Assembly (NCBI RefSeq): GCF_000327485.1
Contig: NC_019943.1
Coordinates: forward strand, 1,054,001 to 1,118,000
Direction of reading: 5' to 3'
DNA: 64,000 bases
Origin: Methanoregula formicica SMSP
GTDB taxonomy: Archaea; Halobacteriota; Methanomicrobia; Methanomicrobiales; Methanospirillaceae
Below the pieces are notes generated by a model. That model had not been told where the DNA came from, made no database searches, and worked only from the letters and a program-made list of their open reading frames with translations. The first letter of the stretch is position 1. The number at the start of each line of letters is the position of its first letter. Positions 51,449 through 59,841 of the stretch are shown here, piece by piece. The translations under genes were made by a program, and so were the position numbers.

Positions 51449-52276
51449 GTGAAGACGTGCCTGGTTATTCTTATCGCTGTCATCGTCGCCGTGGCTGCCT
51501 ATTTCTGTGTCATCTCCCTCTTCGTCGATCCCTATCTCCAGCACGGGACATGGAAACTGATCTCAAACAATTTTGCTGTGTACAAGAACGAGAGCATCGG
51601 TGAGACCCCGCGGATATATTTCATCGGCAACAGCCTGGTATTGGCTGCCATTGAGCCGGTAGTCATCGCTGCGGGAGCTGGAAAAGGACAACAGGATCTA
51701 TTCCGTGCACAACTGGGTGTCAGCTTTGATACGCCGCTCCAACGGACCATCGAATTGTCGGATATCATCGGGTCACGCCCGGCCCTTGTCATTTACGGCG
51801 ACAGTTCCTGCTCATTCTCGAGCAGGTACCGGTACGTTCCGGACGACAACCTTGCGCTGGTCTCGGCCGTCCCGGTACCGTCCCGGGCAGGTACGGCGTT
51901 CAGGATCCTTATCACGCAGTACTTCATCTTCATGGGGTGGATCCTCTTTCGCGTATCGGACCTCGGTGACATCCGTTACTGCATCACCAAGTGGATCTTT
52001 CTTGATTTCAGTACCCTTGTTGCCGGGTTCTCGAAATATTCGGATATCCTCAAGCTGAACGCGGTCCTGTTGGGCGTACCGGTGATCATCCTGCTCATCG
52101 TATACCGCAGGCGCCTGAGTATCTCTTCCGTGAAGGCTGCGGTACGGTTCGATGCCGTGGAGTATATCCGCCGGCTGCCGTACCGGTACTGGGCGGTATT
52201 CCTGGCGCTCGTCCTGCTGATAGTCTTCTGCCTTGCACCGAGCCTGAGTCCGGAGTTTATCTATTTCCAGTTCTGA
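51449..52276 (+). CDS. chimeric protein: SGNH-like N-terminal half, MBOAT-like C-terminal tail
   Basis: The 275-residue protein (GTG start) begins with a signal anchor (VILIAVIVAVAAYFCVISLF). Its N-terminal half then resembles the SGNH/AlgJ type: IYFIGNSLVLAAIEPVVIAA with the block I serine, LVIYGDSSCSF. From about residue 150 it changes to a typical tail of MBOAT O-acyltransferases (ILITQYFIFMGWILFRVSDL, AVLLGVPVIILLIVYRR, and the ending LSPEFIYFQF). The catalytic MBOAT histidine and most membrane segments are missing. It looks like an in-frame deletion fusing two neighbouring polysaccharide O-acetylation genes. Confidence 0.7.
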   Translation: MKTCLVILIAVIVAVAAYFCVISLFVDPYLQHGTWKLISNNFAVYKNESIGETPRIYFIGNSLVLAAIEPVVIAAGAGKGQQDLFRAQLGVSFDTPLQRTIELSDIIGSRPALVIYGDSSCSFSSRYRYVPDDNLALVSAVPVPSRAGTAFRILITQYFIFMGWILFRVSDLGDIRYCITKWIFLDFSTLVAGFSKYSDILKLNAVLLGVPVIILLIVYRRRLSISSVKAAVRFDAVEYIRRLPYRYWAVFLALVLLIVFCLAPSLSPEFIYFQF

Positions 52277-52433
52277 TGCCGGGACCAGTATACCGGAGGA
52301 CTTAAGCAGTCCGAAAGGATAGGTGGCAGTTTCCCAGTCCCGGGAAGGGTAAAATGGCCTTATATAACTGCAGAACCAACAGCTATACCGTAAAATCTTC
52401 ATTCTTTAACAGATAGCAGCAGGGAGATACCAC

Positions 52434-53681
52434 GTGGCAGAACCATCCATAACCAATAAAACTGTCTGTATTGTCGGCCTGGGGTATGTCGGTCTTCCCC
52501 TTGCCGAGGCATTCTCCCGTCATGTCAGGACGATGGGATACGACATCGATGAGCGGAAGGTAAAAGGGCTGCAGAAAACGGCTCCCGGGATCAATGCCAC
52601 GTCTGATCCGGCGCGGATCCGCGACGCCGATTTCATCATGATCTGCGTCCCCACACTGCTGACACCGGAGAATGACCCCGATTTATCGTATATCCGGGGC
52701 GCTGCAAAAACCGTCGGTGCCAACCTGAAGAAAGGCGCCGTGGTAATCCTTGAATCAACCGTCTATCCCGGAGTGACCGAAGAGGTCCTCCTTCCCGTAC
52801 TTGAGGACGCCTCAGGGTTTGCTGCCGGTAAGGATTTTGCGGTCGGCTATTCCCCGGAACGGATCAATCCGGGTGACGACGAACATGCCCTTTCCCGAAC
52901 CACCAAGATCGTGGCGGGGATGGATCCTGCGACGACATCCCGGATGGCCGGGATCTACGGTCTGATAACAAAAGTCTACTGCGCCCCGGATATCCGGACA
53001 GCCGAAGCGGCAAAGGTTGTCGAGAATATCCAGCGGGACATCAACATCGCCCTCACCAACGAGTTCTCCCAGATGTTTCCGAAGCTGGGTCTCAATACCA
53101 AGAACGTACTCGAGGCGGCAGGCACCAAGTGGAATTTCCATCATTACACTCCGGGAATCGTCGGAGGCCACTGCATCCCCACGGTACCCCATTTCCTTGC
53201 GTATGCGGCACGGCGCCAGGGTTTTCACCCCCGGATGATCCTCGCAGGCCGGGCCACCAATGACCAGATGATCCCTTTCATTGCCGACCTCGTCACCGGC
53301 AACCTGGCCGCCGTGAAAAAAGGGACTGCCGGGCCCGCGGTTGCAGTCCTTGGGCTTACCTACAAGGAGAACGTCCCGGACTACCGGGATAACCCGGTCT
53401 TCGACCTGATCGGGGTGCTCACGGAACGCGGTATCCGGGTCTTCGGGTACGATCCCCTGCTCACGAAGGACGAGATAACCCGCCTCGGAGTTACCCCTCT
53501 TGATGATATCGGGCAACAGATGGACGGTTATATTCTGGCTGCCCCGCATAACCAGTTCATTGCCATGGCAGACCGGGAATTCGCCGCGGTTGCGGGCCCC
53601 GGCATCCTGTTCGTGGATATCAAGGGTGTCTTCCACAGGAACGCCCGGATGAGGTCGCAGTTCCGGTATATCACCCTCTGA
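52434..53681 (+). CDS. UDP-N-acetyl-hexosamine (nucleotide sugar) dehydrogenase
   Basis: The 415-residue enzyme oxidises a UDP-N-acetylhexosamine to the uronate. It shows the Rossmann start VCIVGLGYVGLPLAEAFSRH, VVILESTVYPGVTEEVLLPV, VGYSPERINPGDDEHALSRT, WNFHHYTPGIVGGHCIPTVP with the catalytic Cys, and AVLGLTYKENVPDYRDNPVF. The shape fits WecC/TviB-type enzymes (mannosamine or glucosamine). GTG start at 52434 has GGGAG seven bases upstream. It begins the surface-sugar neighbourhood. Confidence 0.93.
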   Translation: MAEPSITNKTVCIVGLGYVGLPLAEAFSRHVRTMGYDIDERKVKGLQKTAPGINATSDPARIRDADFIMICVPTLLTPENDPDLSYIRGAAKTVGANLKKGAVVILESTVYPGVTEEVLLPVLEDASGFAAGKDFAVGYSPERINPGDDEHALSRTTKIVAGMDPATTSRMAGIYGLITKVYCAPDIRTAEAAKVVENIQRDINIALTNEFSQMFPKLGLNTKNVLEAAGTKWNFHHYTPGIVGGHCIPTVPHFLAYAARRQGFHPRMILAGRATNDQMIPFIADLVTGNLAAVKKGTAGPAVAVLGLTYKENVPDYRDNPVFDLIGVLTERGIRVFGYDPLLTKDEITRLGVTPLDDIGQQMDGYILAAPHNQFIAMADREFAAVAGPGILFVDIKGVFHRNARMRSQFRYITL

Positions 53682-53700
53682 CGCGGGCGGGACAATTCAC

Positions 53701-55404
53701 TCACGTTTCTTTTCTGATAACATAGTCCCCCATGACGAGGATATCCAGATCGCTCTTTGTCAGCGTTTCCAGTGCCTCGCGGGGATGGTAGACCATGGGA
53801 GAGCCGTGGAGGTTGAATGAGGTGTTCAGGACACAGCCGGTCCCGGTCATGCGGGAGAATTCGCTGATGATCGCATGGTAATCGGGATTCTGCTCTCTAG
53901 GGAGTATCTGGGGCCGGATCGTGCGATCCCTCGGGTGGGTCGCAGCCCGGATAGATTCGCGCTCCCGGGTCGTGTCGAACGCGAGCATCATGTACGGTGA
54001 CGGGATCTTCCTGGGGTTGACCAGGTACCGGCCCGCTGCCTCTTCCATGACAGAACCTGCAAACGGCATCCAGAAATCCCGCATTTTGATGGCATCGTTG
54101 ATCTTCGAGACGGTCTCAAAGGATTTCGGGTTCGCGAGGATTGAGCGGTTGCCCAGCGCCCGGGCACCCCATTCCGATCGGCCTGAACACCGGGCAACAA
54201 TACGGTTCTGGTTCAGCATCTCGGCAACAAAACGGTTGATGTTCCCATCCTTTTCAAATGTATACCCGGCGTTCCGGCATTCGCTCCTGATGGTCTCGTC
54301 GCCAAAGGCCTCCCCGAGATACAGGTGGGAAAGCGGATGGATTACCGGGTCTGTGCCGAGTGCTGCGCAATGCTCCTTATATGCGAGGAATGCCGCCCCC
54401 ATGGCATTGCTTTCGTCACCACAGGACGGCATGACAAAGAGTTCCTCGACCCCGGGAAGCGATGCGATGAGCTTGTTCAGCTTCACGTTCATGAAGACTC
54501 CTCCGGAGAGACAGATGCGGTGGAGGCCCGTGGCTGCAATGGCGTTCTGCACCCAGCGGGTGACGCTCCGCTCGGTGAAGTCCTGCAGCGCTGCGCAGAC
54601 GGCATCAAACCGTTGGCGGCGGTAGATGGCCTCAAGGGCCCGGAAGGAATTGGAAGTGGTGGCAACAGTTGAGCGCCGGAAGGTGAGTCCATCAACAGAA
54701 AGGATATGGTCAAGGGCGCGTGACATCCCCTCATAGTATTTCGGCTGGGAATAGGGGGCCATTCCCATGAGCTTGTATTCGTGTTCGAGTGGCATCATGC
54801 CCATGTAAAAGGTCGAGACTGCGTACAGGTTGCCGACAGAGTTGCCCTCTTTCGTCACTGCAACCTTTGCGAGATCTCCATCCCTGCTCGTGTAGACTCC
54901 TGCACAATTCCCATCCCCTCCTCCGTCAAGTGCAAGAATGAGGGCCGGCGTGCCGTAAAACCCGCTGCAGCAGAGCGCGGTGGCAGCGTGGGTAAGGTTG
55001 TGATCGTAAAACCGTGTCCTGTCCGCCGGAATCCCCTGCGTGGCAAGGAACTTCTGCCGCTGTCGTGCCCGTTTTGCAGTGTACAGGGAGAAGAAGGGGG
55101 ATGCTTTGAACCCGTCGGCGAGATATTTCTTCCATGTCGGTGCGGAGTACTGCCGGATTTGGGCCGCTGTGTCCTTCCATGCAGGATTGTGCACCGTCCC
55201 GAAAGCAAAGAGGTCGATGTCGTCGAGAGTGATCTGTGCAAAGTCGAGCGCCCGGTGCACTGCCCGGGATGGGAAGCCGTTGAAGTTCTTGATCCCGTTC
55301 AGGCGCTCCTCCTGAAGGCTGAACACGATCGCACCGTCTTCCAGCAGGGAGACGGAGGCGTTATGGTTGTCGTGAATCCCAAGGACCCGGAAATGATCAC
55401 TCAT
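53701..55404 (-). CDS. NodU/CmcH-type carbamoyltransferase
   Basis: The 567-residue enzyme transfers the carbamoyl group of carbamoyl phosphate to a hydroxyl. It has the N-terminal LGIHDNHNASVSLLEDGAIV, FYDHNLTHAATALCCSGFYG with the conserved His pair, ALDGGGDGNCAGVYTSRDG, RICLSGGVFMNVKLNKLIAS, and the C-terminal domain with CSGRSEWGARALGNRSILAN. Targets in bacteria are antibiotics or Nod factors. Here it may decorate a surface glycan. It converges with the nucleotide-sugar dehydrogenase. Confidence 0.93.
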   Translation of the reverse strand: MSDHFRVLGIHDNHNASVSLLEDGAIVFSLQEERLNGIKNFNGFPSRAVHRALDFAQITLDDIDLFAFGTVHNPAWKDTAAQIRQYSAPTWKKYLADGFKASPFFSLYTAKRARQRQKFLATQGIPADRTRFYDHNLTHAATALCCSGFYGTPALILALDGGGDGNCAGVYTSRDGDLAKVAVTKEGNSVGNLYAVSTFYMGMMPLEHEYKLMGMAPYSQPKYYEGMSRALDHILSVDGLTFRRSTVATTSNSFRALEAIYRRQRFDAVCAALQDFTERSVTRWVQNAIAATGLHRICLSGGVFMNVKLNKLIASLPGVEELFVMPSCGDESNAMGAAFLAYKEHCAALGTDPVIHPLSHLYLGEAFGDETIRSECRNAGYTFEKDGNINRFVAEMLNQNRIVARCSGRSEWGARALGNRSILANPKSFETVSKINDAIKMRDFWMPFAGSVMEEAAGRYLVNPRKIPSPYMMLAFDTTRERESIRAATHPRDRTIRPQILPREQNPDYHAIISEFSRMTGTGCVLNTSFNLHGSPMVYHPREALETLTKSDLDILVMGDYVIRKET

Positions 55405-55547
55405 AGGTGGTCATCTATTACCTGTAAAAATCAATAAACATTGGCTTTGAGTGCCTTTTTTTCCTGTTATGGCCTGGTTTGTTCCGGGAAAAACCGGGCC
55501 CCCCTCATATAAACGTATAAATCCGTTCCGAAATAAAGGGTACTGGA

Positions 55548-56660
55548 ATGCTGCTCCTCGTCATTGCGCTCGCAGTTCTCCTCCTCTCCGTCATCCCGCA
55601 TATTGTCTATCTTCTCGGGATTATGTTCGGCAAAAAATCTGTTGCCACCGGCAGCCCGGAAACATATCCCGGCATCACCATCATCCTGTCGGCATATAAT
55701 GAGGAACGTGTGGTCGCGGATCGCATCGCAAACCTGGAGCAGTGCCGGTATCCGAAGGAAAAATATGAGGTCATCTTTATTGATGATTGCTCGTCCGATG
55801 CCACCCTTGCCCGCGCCACCGCGAGCCTGGAGAAGTCCGGCATCACGTACAGCATCATTGCCAACAGGGAACGTCTGGGGACGAACCGTTCGTACAACCA
55901 GGCCATGAAGCTGGCACGCTATCCTGTCATCGTCACAACGGATGCAGATGTCTTTTTCGAACCGGATGCGCTGGATATCCTGATCGGCCGCCTCATGAGC
56001 GAAGCGAAGATCGCCGCGGTAACCGGTGATCTGCGGCCAAGGATGAACGGATGCGGGACAACAAGGCTGGAAGGAGAGTACCGCTCGTTTTACGGGAGGA
56101 TGTGTGACTGGGAAAGTGCGGTGGATTCGACATACAATTTCAATGGTGCCCTTGTTGCATTCAGGACCGACCTGATCCGGCGGATTGACGATAAACGGGG
56201 ATCGGACGATGCCAACACGGCATTCGAGGCGATCCGCCGCGGGTACCGGACGGTGTACGAGCGGAGGGCAGTCGTGTACGAGGATATCCCGACCAGTTTC
56301 GCCGTCCAGTACCGCCAGAAGATCCGGCGGGCAAAGCGGTTGATCGAAGCCACACTCGCAAATCTCGACCTTCTTGGGAAGGATCGTCCGTTCACCCGGT
56401 TCTTCTATCCTCTCCGGATCTTCATGTTTGTCATCACCCCGACGCTGTTCTTCATCGCGCTGGCCCTGCTTGCGATCGGCCTGTTCTTCACATACCCTCT
56501 TGTCCTGCTGGCGCTCGTATGTATTACAGCGATAGTTGCGACAGTGTGGCGGGAGAACCTCTTCAACGCATTTGCCGTCAACCAGTTCTACCTTGTCATG
56601 GGCCTGCTGAACATGGGGAAGGACACACGGACGTGGGAAAGCACGTCGAAGAAGAAATAA
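55548..56660 (+). CDS. family 2 glycosyltransferase, membrane-bound
   Basis: The 370-residue enzyme has an N-terminal transmembrane helix (LLLVIALAVLLLSVIPHIVY), the GT2 domain (TIILSAYNEERVVADRIANL, EVIFIDDCSSDATL, VIVTTDADVFFEPDALDILI with D-x-D, and the later QxxRW-like QYRQKIRRAKRLIEA), and three C-terminal helices (FMFVITPTLFFIALALLAIG, FFTYPLVLLALVCITAIVAT, LFNAFAVNQFYLVMGLL). Members make polysaccharides or lipid-linked sugars. The position next to the dehydrogenase and carbamoyltransferase supports a surface glycan. Confidence 0.92.
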   Translation: MLLLVIALAVLLLSVIPHIVYLLGIMFGKKSVATGSPETYPGITIILSAYNEERVVADRIANLEQCRYPKEKYEVIFIDDCSSDATLARATASLEKSGITYSIIANRERLGTNRSYNQAMKLARYPVIVTTDADVFFEPDALDILIGRLMSEAKIAAVTGDLRPRMNGCGTTRLEGEYRSFYGRMCDWESAVDSTYNFNGALVAFRTDLIRRIDDKRGSDDANTAFEAIRRGYRTVYERRAVVYEDIPTSFAVQYRQKIRRAKRLIEATLANLDLLGKDRPFTRFFYPLRIFMFVITPTLFFIALALLAIGLFFTYPLVLLALVCITAIVATVWRENLFNAFAVNQFYLVMGLLNMGKDTRTWESTSKKK

Positions 56661-56691
56661 AGGTTCATGCATCCCCCTCCGTTTTGTATCG

Positions 56692-57210
56692 TCACCTGAG
56701 TTCCGGCACGGTGCCCGCCCATTTCTCCACCGTTTTCAAGATCACATCGGACTCATAGGATGAGACCGTGATCCGGTCCCGCGCAAGGCTCACGAAATAA
56801 AGTTCGCCCGATGGGTCGTGACATTTCAGGATGGCTGAGAAGAGATCTGACTCCTGAAGATGTGTCACCTTGCCGCGGTGGGCGGTGATATTGGCCATGT
56901 TCGTGATCATGGAGGCGTTTCCGATCTCGTAGCCTTCCGCGGAATTGTAGACCTCGGAGCTGCTCCCTACCTGCTTCCCTTTTGCATTGAGATATACGAA
57001 CTTGGCCGTGTAACGCTCCCGCACGGGCATGACCGGCGGGTAGTTTCTCCAGTGGGTAAAGTACGAGGTGCACCCGAGCGGATTTTTCATAATGAGTGCC
57101 CGGACGACTGCGGAGAATGCCGCGATATCGGGGAACGGATGTTTCAGGCGCTTTGATGCGCTCCTTGAACCGGGTTTCTGGCGGAAGTGGGTCATGGTGG
57201 TTCTGTCCAT
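56692..57210 (-). CDS. hypothetical protein, unknown
   Basis: The 172-residue protein (DRTTMTHFRQKPGSRSASKR, AVVRALIMKNPLGCTSYFTH, RERYTAKFVYLNAKGKQVGS and EGYEIGNASMITNMANITAH) has a basic start and a beta-rich body. I do not recognise a family. Start codon could be 57210 or 57195. A TATA-like AT-rich stretch lies just upstream of 57210 and no Shine-Dalgarno is visible, so the mRNA may be leaderless. Confidence 0.65.
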   Translation of the reverse strand: MDRTTMTHFRQKPGSRSASKRLKHPFPDIAAFSAVVRALIMKNPLGCTSYFTHWRNYPPVMPVRERYTAKFVYLNAKGKQVGSSSEVYNSAEGYEIGNASMITNMANITAHRGKVTHLQESDLFSAILKCHDPSGELYFVSLARDRITVSSYESDVILKTVEKWAGTVPELR

Positions 57211-57283
57211 TCTGTAGTATGTATATTACTAGTAAAATGATCCCGATTGATAAAATCCTGGTGGTCTTTGGTACGGGAGAGAT

Positions 57284-57553
57284 GGGGGGTCGTGTGGGTA
57301 CACAATGGGGGCGCGGGGCGGAGTCTGGTGCTGGCGGGTTTTTCTTTGGAGGTTCGGAATTAGCGTCTGGGATTGGGTTACTTTTTGTGATGGGATAATT
57401 CCTCGGGATGGTGTGTTTCCGTGCTGGGAAGCTGATATGTACCCATGCGACCCCCCTCAGTCCCATCCGGGATTTGTGGAAAAATGGGGGGATTTTACTT
57501 CAGTGATTTGGGTGAGGGTTCACAATTGAGGGAAGGGGGGGTCGTGTGGGTAC
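57284..57553. repeat. three copies of a GGGGGGTCGTGTGGGTAC site
   Basis: GGGGGGTCGTGTGGGTAC occurs at 57284-57301 and 57535-57553 (the latter with one more G) in direct orientation. An inverted copy with two changes, GTACCCATGCGACCCCCC, is at 57439-57456. The spacing is about 150 and 100 bases. The G-run resembles those at 11.9-12.4 kb, but the rest is different. No gene explains them. Confidence 0.6.
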
Positions 57554-57632
57554 AGAATTTTGACAGGAGATTCTCACGATGTTATGATGCCTGCCGTCGC
57601 AGTCGAAGGCTGAAGCCATCTTCAGGCAATCC

Positions 57633-57812
57633 TCGCTGATGCGACGATTGCCTATCAGCAGTGGCGCAATTGAAGAATCTTTCGGATTCTTCTCTTGTCT
57701 CATTCCTACGGAATTCGACAGCCCGCGGCGGCCTCACGGACGTTTTTCTGTCGCACGAACAGGTAAGTGCGTAGCGCAAAACCCGACAGGCGTTTTGCGC
57801 GTAGAGAATCGC
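57633..57812 (-). repeat. composite dispersed repeat, copy B
   Basis: On the minus strand it starts GCGATTCTCTACGCG and continues AAAACGCC (57789-57812), makes the 9-pair hairpin GCGCAAAAC/GTTTTGCGC (57774-57800) and GCGCTACGCACTTACCTGT (57759-57777). The two-hairpin module follows (57672-57720), and it ends TCGTCGCATCAGCGA (57633-57647). Copy C at 63874-63998 keeps both ends. Confidence 0.75.
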
Positions 57813-57942
57813 AAATTGTATGTGAAGAATATACTTTCACACTGCATGATAAAGGACTATAATATGCCCTGAAATATATCATATTTAATTTCAAAATTAA
57901 TCTCAAAATTGAGATCCAGTAAGTCAGGGAGAATTTGTTTGT

Positions 57943-58341
57943 ATGACTACTATAATACCAGAAGGCGGAGATTCAATTAAGGAATTTATTGATCCGGCAC
58001 TTGTTCAAATTCGCGAGGCAGTTTCTACAAACGCGATAGTAGGTGGAACAATAGTCTTCGAAATGTCCACATACATTCAGAAAGATAAATCAGGTAAACT
58101 TGATATCAAAGTTTTGAACATTGGACAAGATGTTTCGTCACATCAAATTCAAAAAATTACGATTCCGATAAAAATACTAACGGAATCTGAAAAAGCGGTT
58201 GAAGCCGTTAAAAAGGCAAAAGCGGAAGCCGCAATATCGCACGGGCATGATGAAAAGAGTGCAAGATATGCAGTGAAGGATCCCTTATTATATCTTCACT
58301 CATTTCCTCGCAATCGTCACATACCCCGAGTGACACACTGA
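57943..58341 (+). CDS. trypco2-like protein, tail runs into the neighbour gene
   Basis: This AT-rich gene encodes 132 residues. Residues 11-80 (SIKEFIDPALVQIREAVSTN, GGTIVFEMSTYIQKDKSGKL, KVLNIGQDVSSHQIQKITIP) match the pattern of the trypsin-co-occurring domain 2 (trypco2): a helix, then strands with polar Ser-rich end. Trypco2 is found next to trypsin-like proteases in defence contexts, but no protease is near. After about residue 115 the frame reads into the antisense of trmI, so the C-terminal tail is probably not original, and truncation is likely. Confidence 0.55.
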   Translation: MTTIIPEGGDSIKEFIDPALVQIREAVSTNAIVGGTIVFEMSTYIQKDKSGKLDIKVLNIGQDVSSHQIQKITIPIKILTESEKAVEAVKKAKAEAAISHGHDEKSARYAVKDPLLYLHSFPRNRHIPRVTH

Positions 58342-59025
58342 CGTCGAAGGCCGCGTCCCCCGCTTGGACCGGGTCATCTCCCGCTCGATCAGCTCGTGGG
58401 TGTGGACTTCCGCAAACTTCTCCGAAGCAGCATCGACAACGATCGCCATCTGCTCTAAAAATGGCGTGTAGCACGCGAGGTATCCCCCGGGCCGGAGCAG
58501 AGAGTAGGCGTGGGCCACGTGCTCCGGCTGGATCTGCATGTCGAGATGCACGATATCGAACGTGCCTTCCGATGCAAGGAAATCTGCGGCAATGGCTTCG
58601 ACATTGGGGAGCTTTGCGTCCGTGATATTCTTCAGCGCCAGTTTGGAGAACTCCGGGCGGACCTCGTAGGTCTTCACGCTCTTTGCAACGCCGCCGAAGT
58701 AGATCGCGGCGATCCCGCTGCCGGTGCCGGCATCGAGCACGTCATCGTTATGGTTCATACCCGTGTACGCGATGACAAGACCGATGTCCTTCGGGAGCAT
58801 CGGGGCTCCTGAGCGCTTGCCGTACGTGAAGAAGTCGGTTGGCCGGGGGATGCGGATCGTGAACTCTGCGCCGGAGTGGGTGGTGATGATATCGCCTGCC
58901 TTCTTTCCGACAATCTGCCCAAGGTCAAGCTGGCCCTTATCGGTCCCGAGCGTCCCCGGTGCCGCTTTCACGAAAAATTCCCGTCCCGCCCCGGAGAGCA
59001 GGATTCGATCGCCAGTCTCGATCAT
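58300..59025 (-). CDS. trmI: tRNA (adenine-N1)-methyltransferase TrmI
   Basis: TrmI methylates A57/A58 in the T loop of archaeal tRNA. The 241-residue sequence has RILLSGAGREFFVKAAPGTL, DIITTHSGAEFTIRIPRPTD, motif I DVLDAGTGSGIAAIYFG, and DIVHLDMQIQPEHVAHAYSL. ATG at 59025 shares a base with the stop codon of the NAC gene. It is a third T-loop modification enzyme besides Pus10 and TrmY. Confidence 0.93.
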   Translation of the reverse strand: MIETGDRILLSGAGREFFVKAAPGTLGTDKGQLDLGQIVGKKAGDIITTHSGAEFTIRIPRPTDFFTYGKRSGAPMLPKDIGLVIAYTGMNHNDDVLDAGTGSGIAAIYFGGVAKSVKTYEVRPEFSKLALKNITDAKLPNVEAIAADFLASEGTFDIVHLDMQIQPEHVAHAYSLLRPGGYLACYTPFLEQMAIVVDAASEKFAEVHTHELIEREMTRSKRGTRPSTSVCHSGYVTIARK

Positions 59026-59363
59026 CACGATGCGAGCTTCATGATGGCTTCGGCAATGTCGCCCTTTGACGCAATGAGGGCTTCCTTTGCCTTCTCTTCA
59101 GAGACGTTTGCCTGCGCGGCGACCATCGTGACATCCTCTTTCGGGATCTCGATTGCCGCAGCCTCAAACCGGGGCGTGCCGGCGATCTGGTAGGTTGTCG
59201 CACCCTGCATGGTCATCGCGGTGACCTCGGCAGAGTCGAAGACCCAGTTGCCCTTCGGCGTTTTGATCACGATACTCTGAACGTCTTCAATCTGCTCGAC
59301 ATTCATGCCGAGCTTCTTCATCATCGCCTTCATCTGGCGCGGATTGATGTTTCCCGGAAGCAT
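59025..59363 (-). CDS. nac: nascent polypeptide-associated complex protein (NAC)
   Basis: The 112-residue archaeal NAC homodimer binds the ribosome and nascent chains. It opens MLPGNINPRQMKAMMKKLGM, has the NAC domain IQDVQSIVIKTP-like EDVQSIVIKTPKGNWVFDSA, and the UBA end DVTMVAAQANVSEEKAKEAL. A frame-open GTG at 59372 is less likely than ATG 59363. The first 77 bases overlap the PUA gene. Confidence 0.93.
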   Translation of the reverse strand: MLPGNINPRQMKAMMKKLGMNVEQIEDVQSIVIKTPKGNWVFDSAEVTAMTMQGATTYQIAGTPRFEAAAIEIPKEDVTMVAAQANVSEEKAKEALIASKGDIAEAIMKLAS

Positions 59364-59841
59364 CCTTCTCACTACCCTGCCGTACTTTTACCGCTACTCC
59401 ATAATTAAATGCAAGCATCTCGGGGCCCGAAACGACCGCAGCGCCGCAGGCTACCAGCCGATCGTCCCCCGCCACAACGAGAACGTCGTCCCCCGCGCGG
59501 ATCTGCGGGTCGGCTCCGGTAACGTGTTTTGCAAAGGCGTTCTTCCCTTTTGCCACGAACTCCGCCACGTCATCGCGGATCGTGACGCGGTATCCCGGCG
59601 CAGGGAGTGCAGCCATGAGCCTGCGGGCGCCTTCGATCCCGAGGGTCAGCCGGCCGTCCGATGCACGGACCGTCGCAAGCCGGGTCCCTTCATAAAGCAC
59701 CTGCCGGACCCGTCCCGTGGTGGAATGGATGAAGGTGCAGCCCTCCGGAAAGAGGGACGGGCCCACATTCCCGCCGAACTGGAAGTCAGCGATTACCTGG
59801 ATCCTTCGCAGCAAACTGTTCTCCGAGTATCCGGTTGACAC
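59287..59841 (-). CDS. PUA-domain RNA-binding protein
   Basis: The 184-residue protein has an N-terminal part (GYSENSLLRRIQVIADFQFG, GNVGPSLFPEGCTFIHSTTG) and a PUA domain (VTIRDDVAEFVAKGKNAFAK, HVTGADPQIRAGDDVLVVAG, DDRLVACGAAVVSGPEMLAF). PUA domains bind tRNA or rRNA, and this type is related to the C-terminal part of archaeosine tRNA-guanine transglycosylase or pseudouridine synthase. A GTG at 59841 is chosen over the longer frame. The last 26 residues are coded across the NAC start and may be non-conserved. Confidence 0.8.
   Translation of the reverse strand: MSTGYSENSLLRRIQVIADFQFGGNVGPSLFPEGCTFIHSTTGRVRQVLYEGTRLATVRASDGRLTLGIEGARRLMAALPAPGYRVTIRDDVAEFVAKGKNAFAKHVTGADPQIRAGDDVLVVAGDDRLVACGAAVVSGPEMLAFNYGVAVKVRQGSEKDASGKHQSAPDEGDDEEARHECRAD

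Larger units (their letters stand above)
57211..57942. other. second gene-poor island with G-rich and structured repeats
   Basis: Between the hypothetical gene and the trypco2-like gene lie 732 bases. From 57284 come three GGGGGGTCG-type sites, from 57633 the composite repeat copy B with hairpins, and from about 57830 an AT-rich stretch that supplies the promoter of the next gene. Short open frames on both strands here follow the repeats and look random. Confidence 0.6.

Noticed and set aside
55467-56672. 401-codon open frame opposite to the GT2 gene
   Set aside because: GC-rich DNA leaves long antisense frames open; the plus frame has clear GT2 motifs and the antisense one none.
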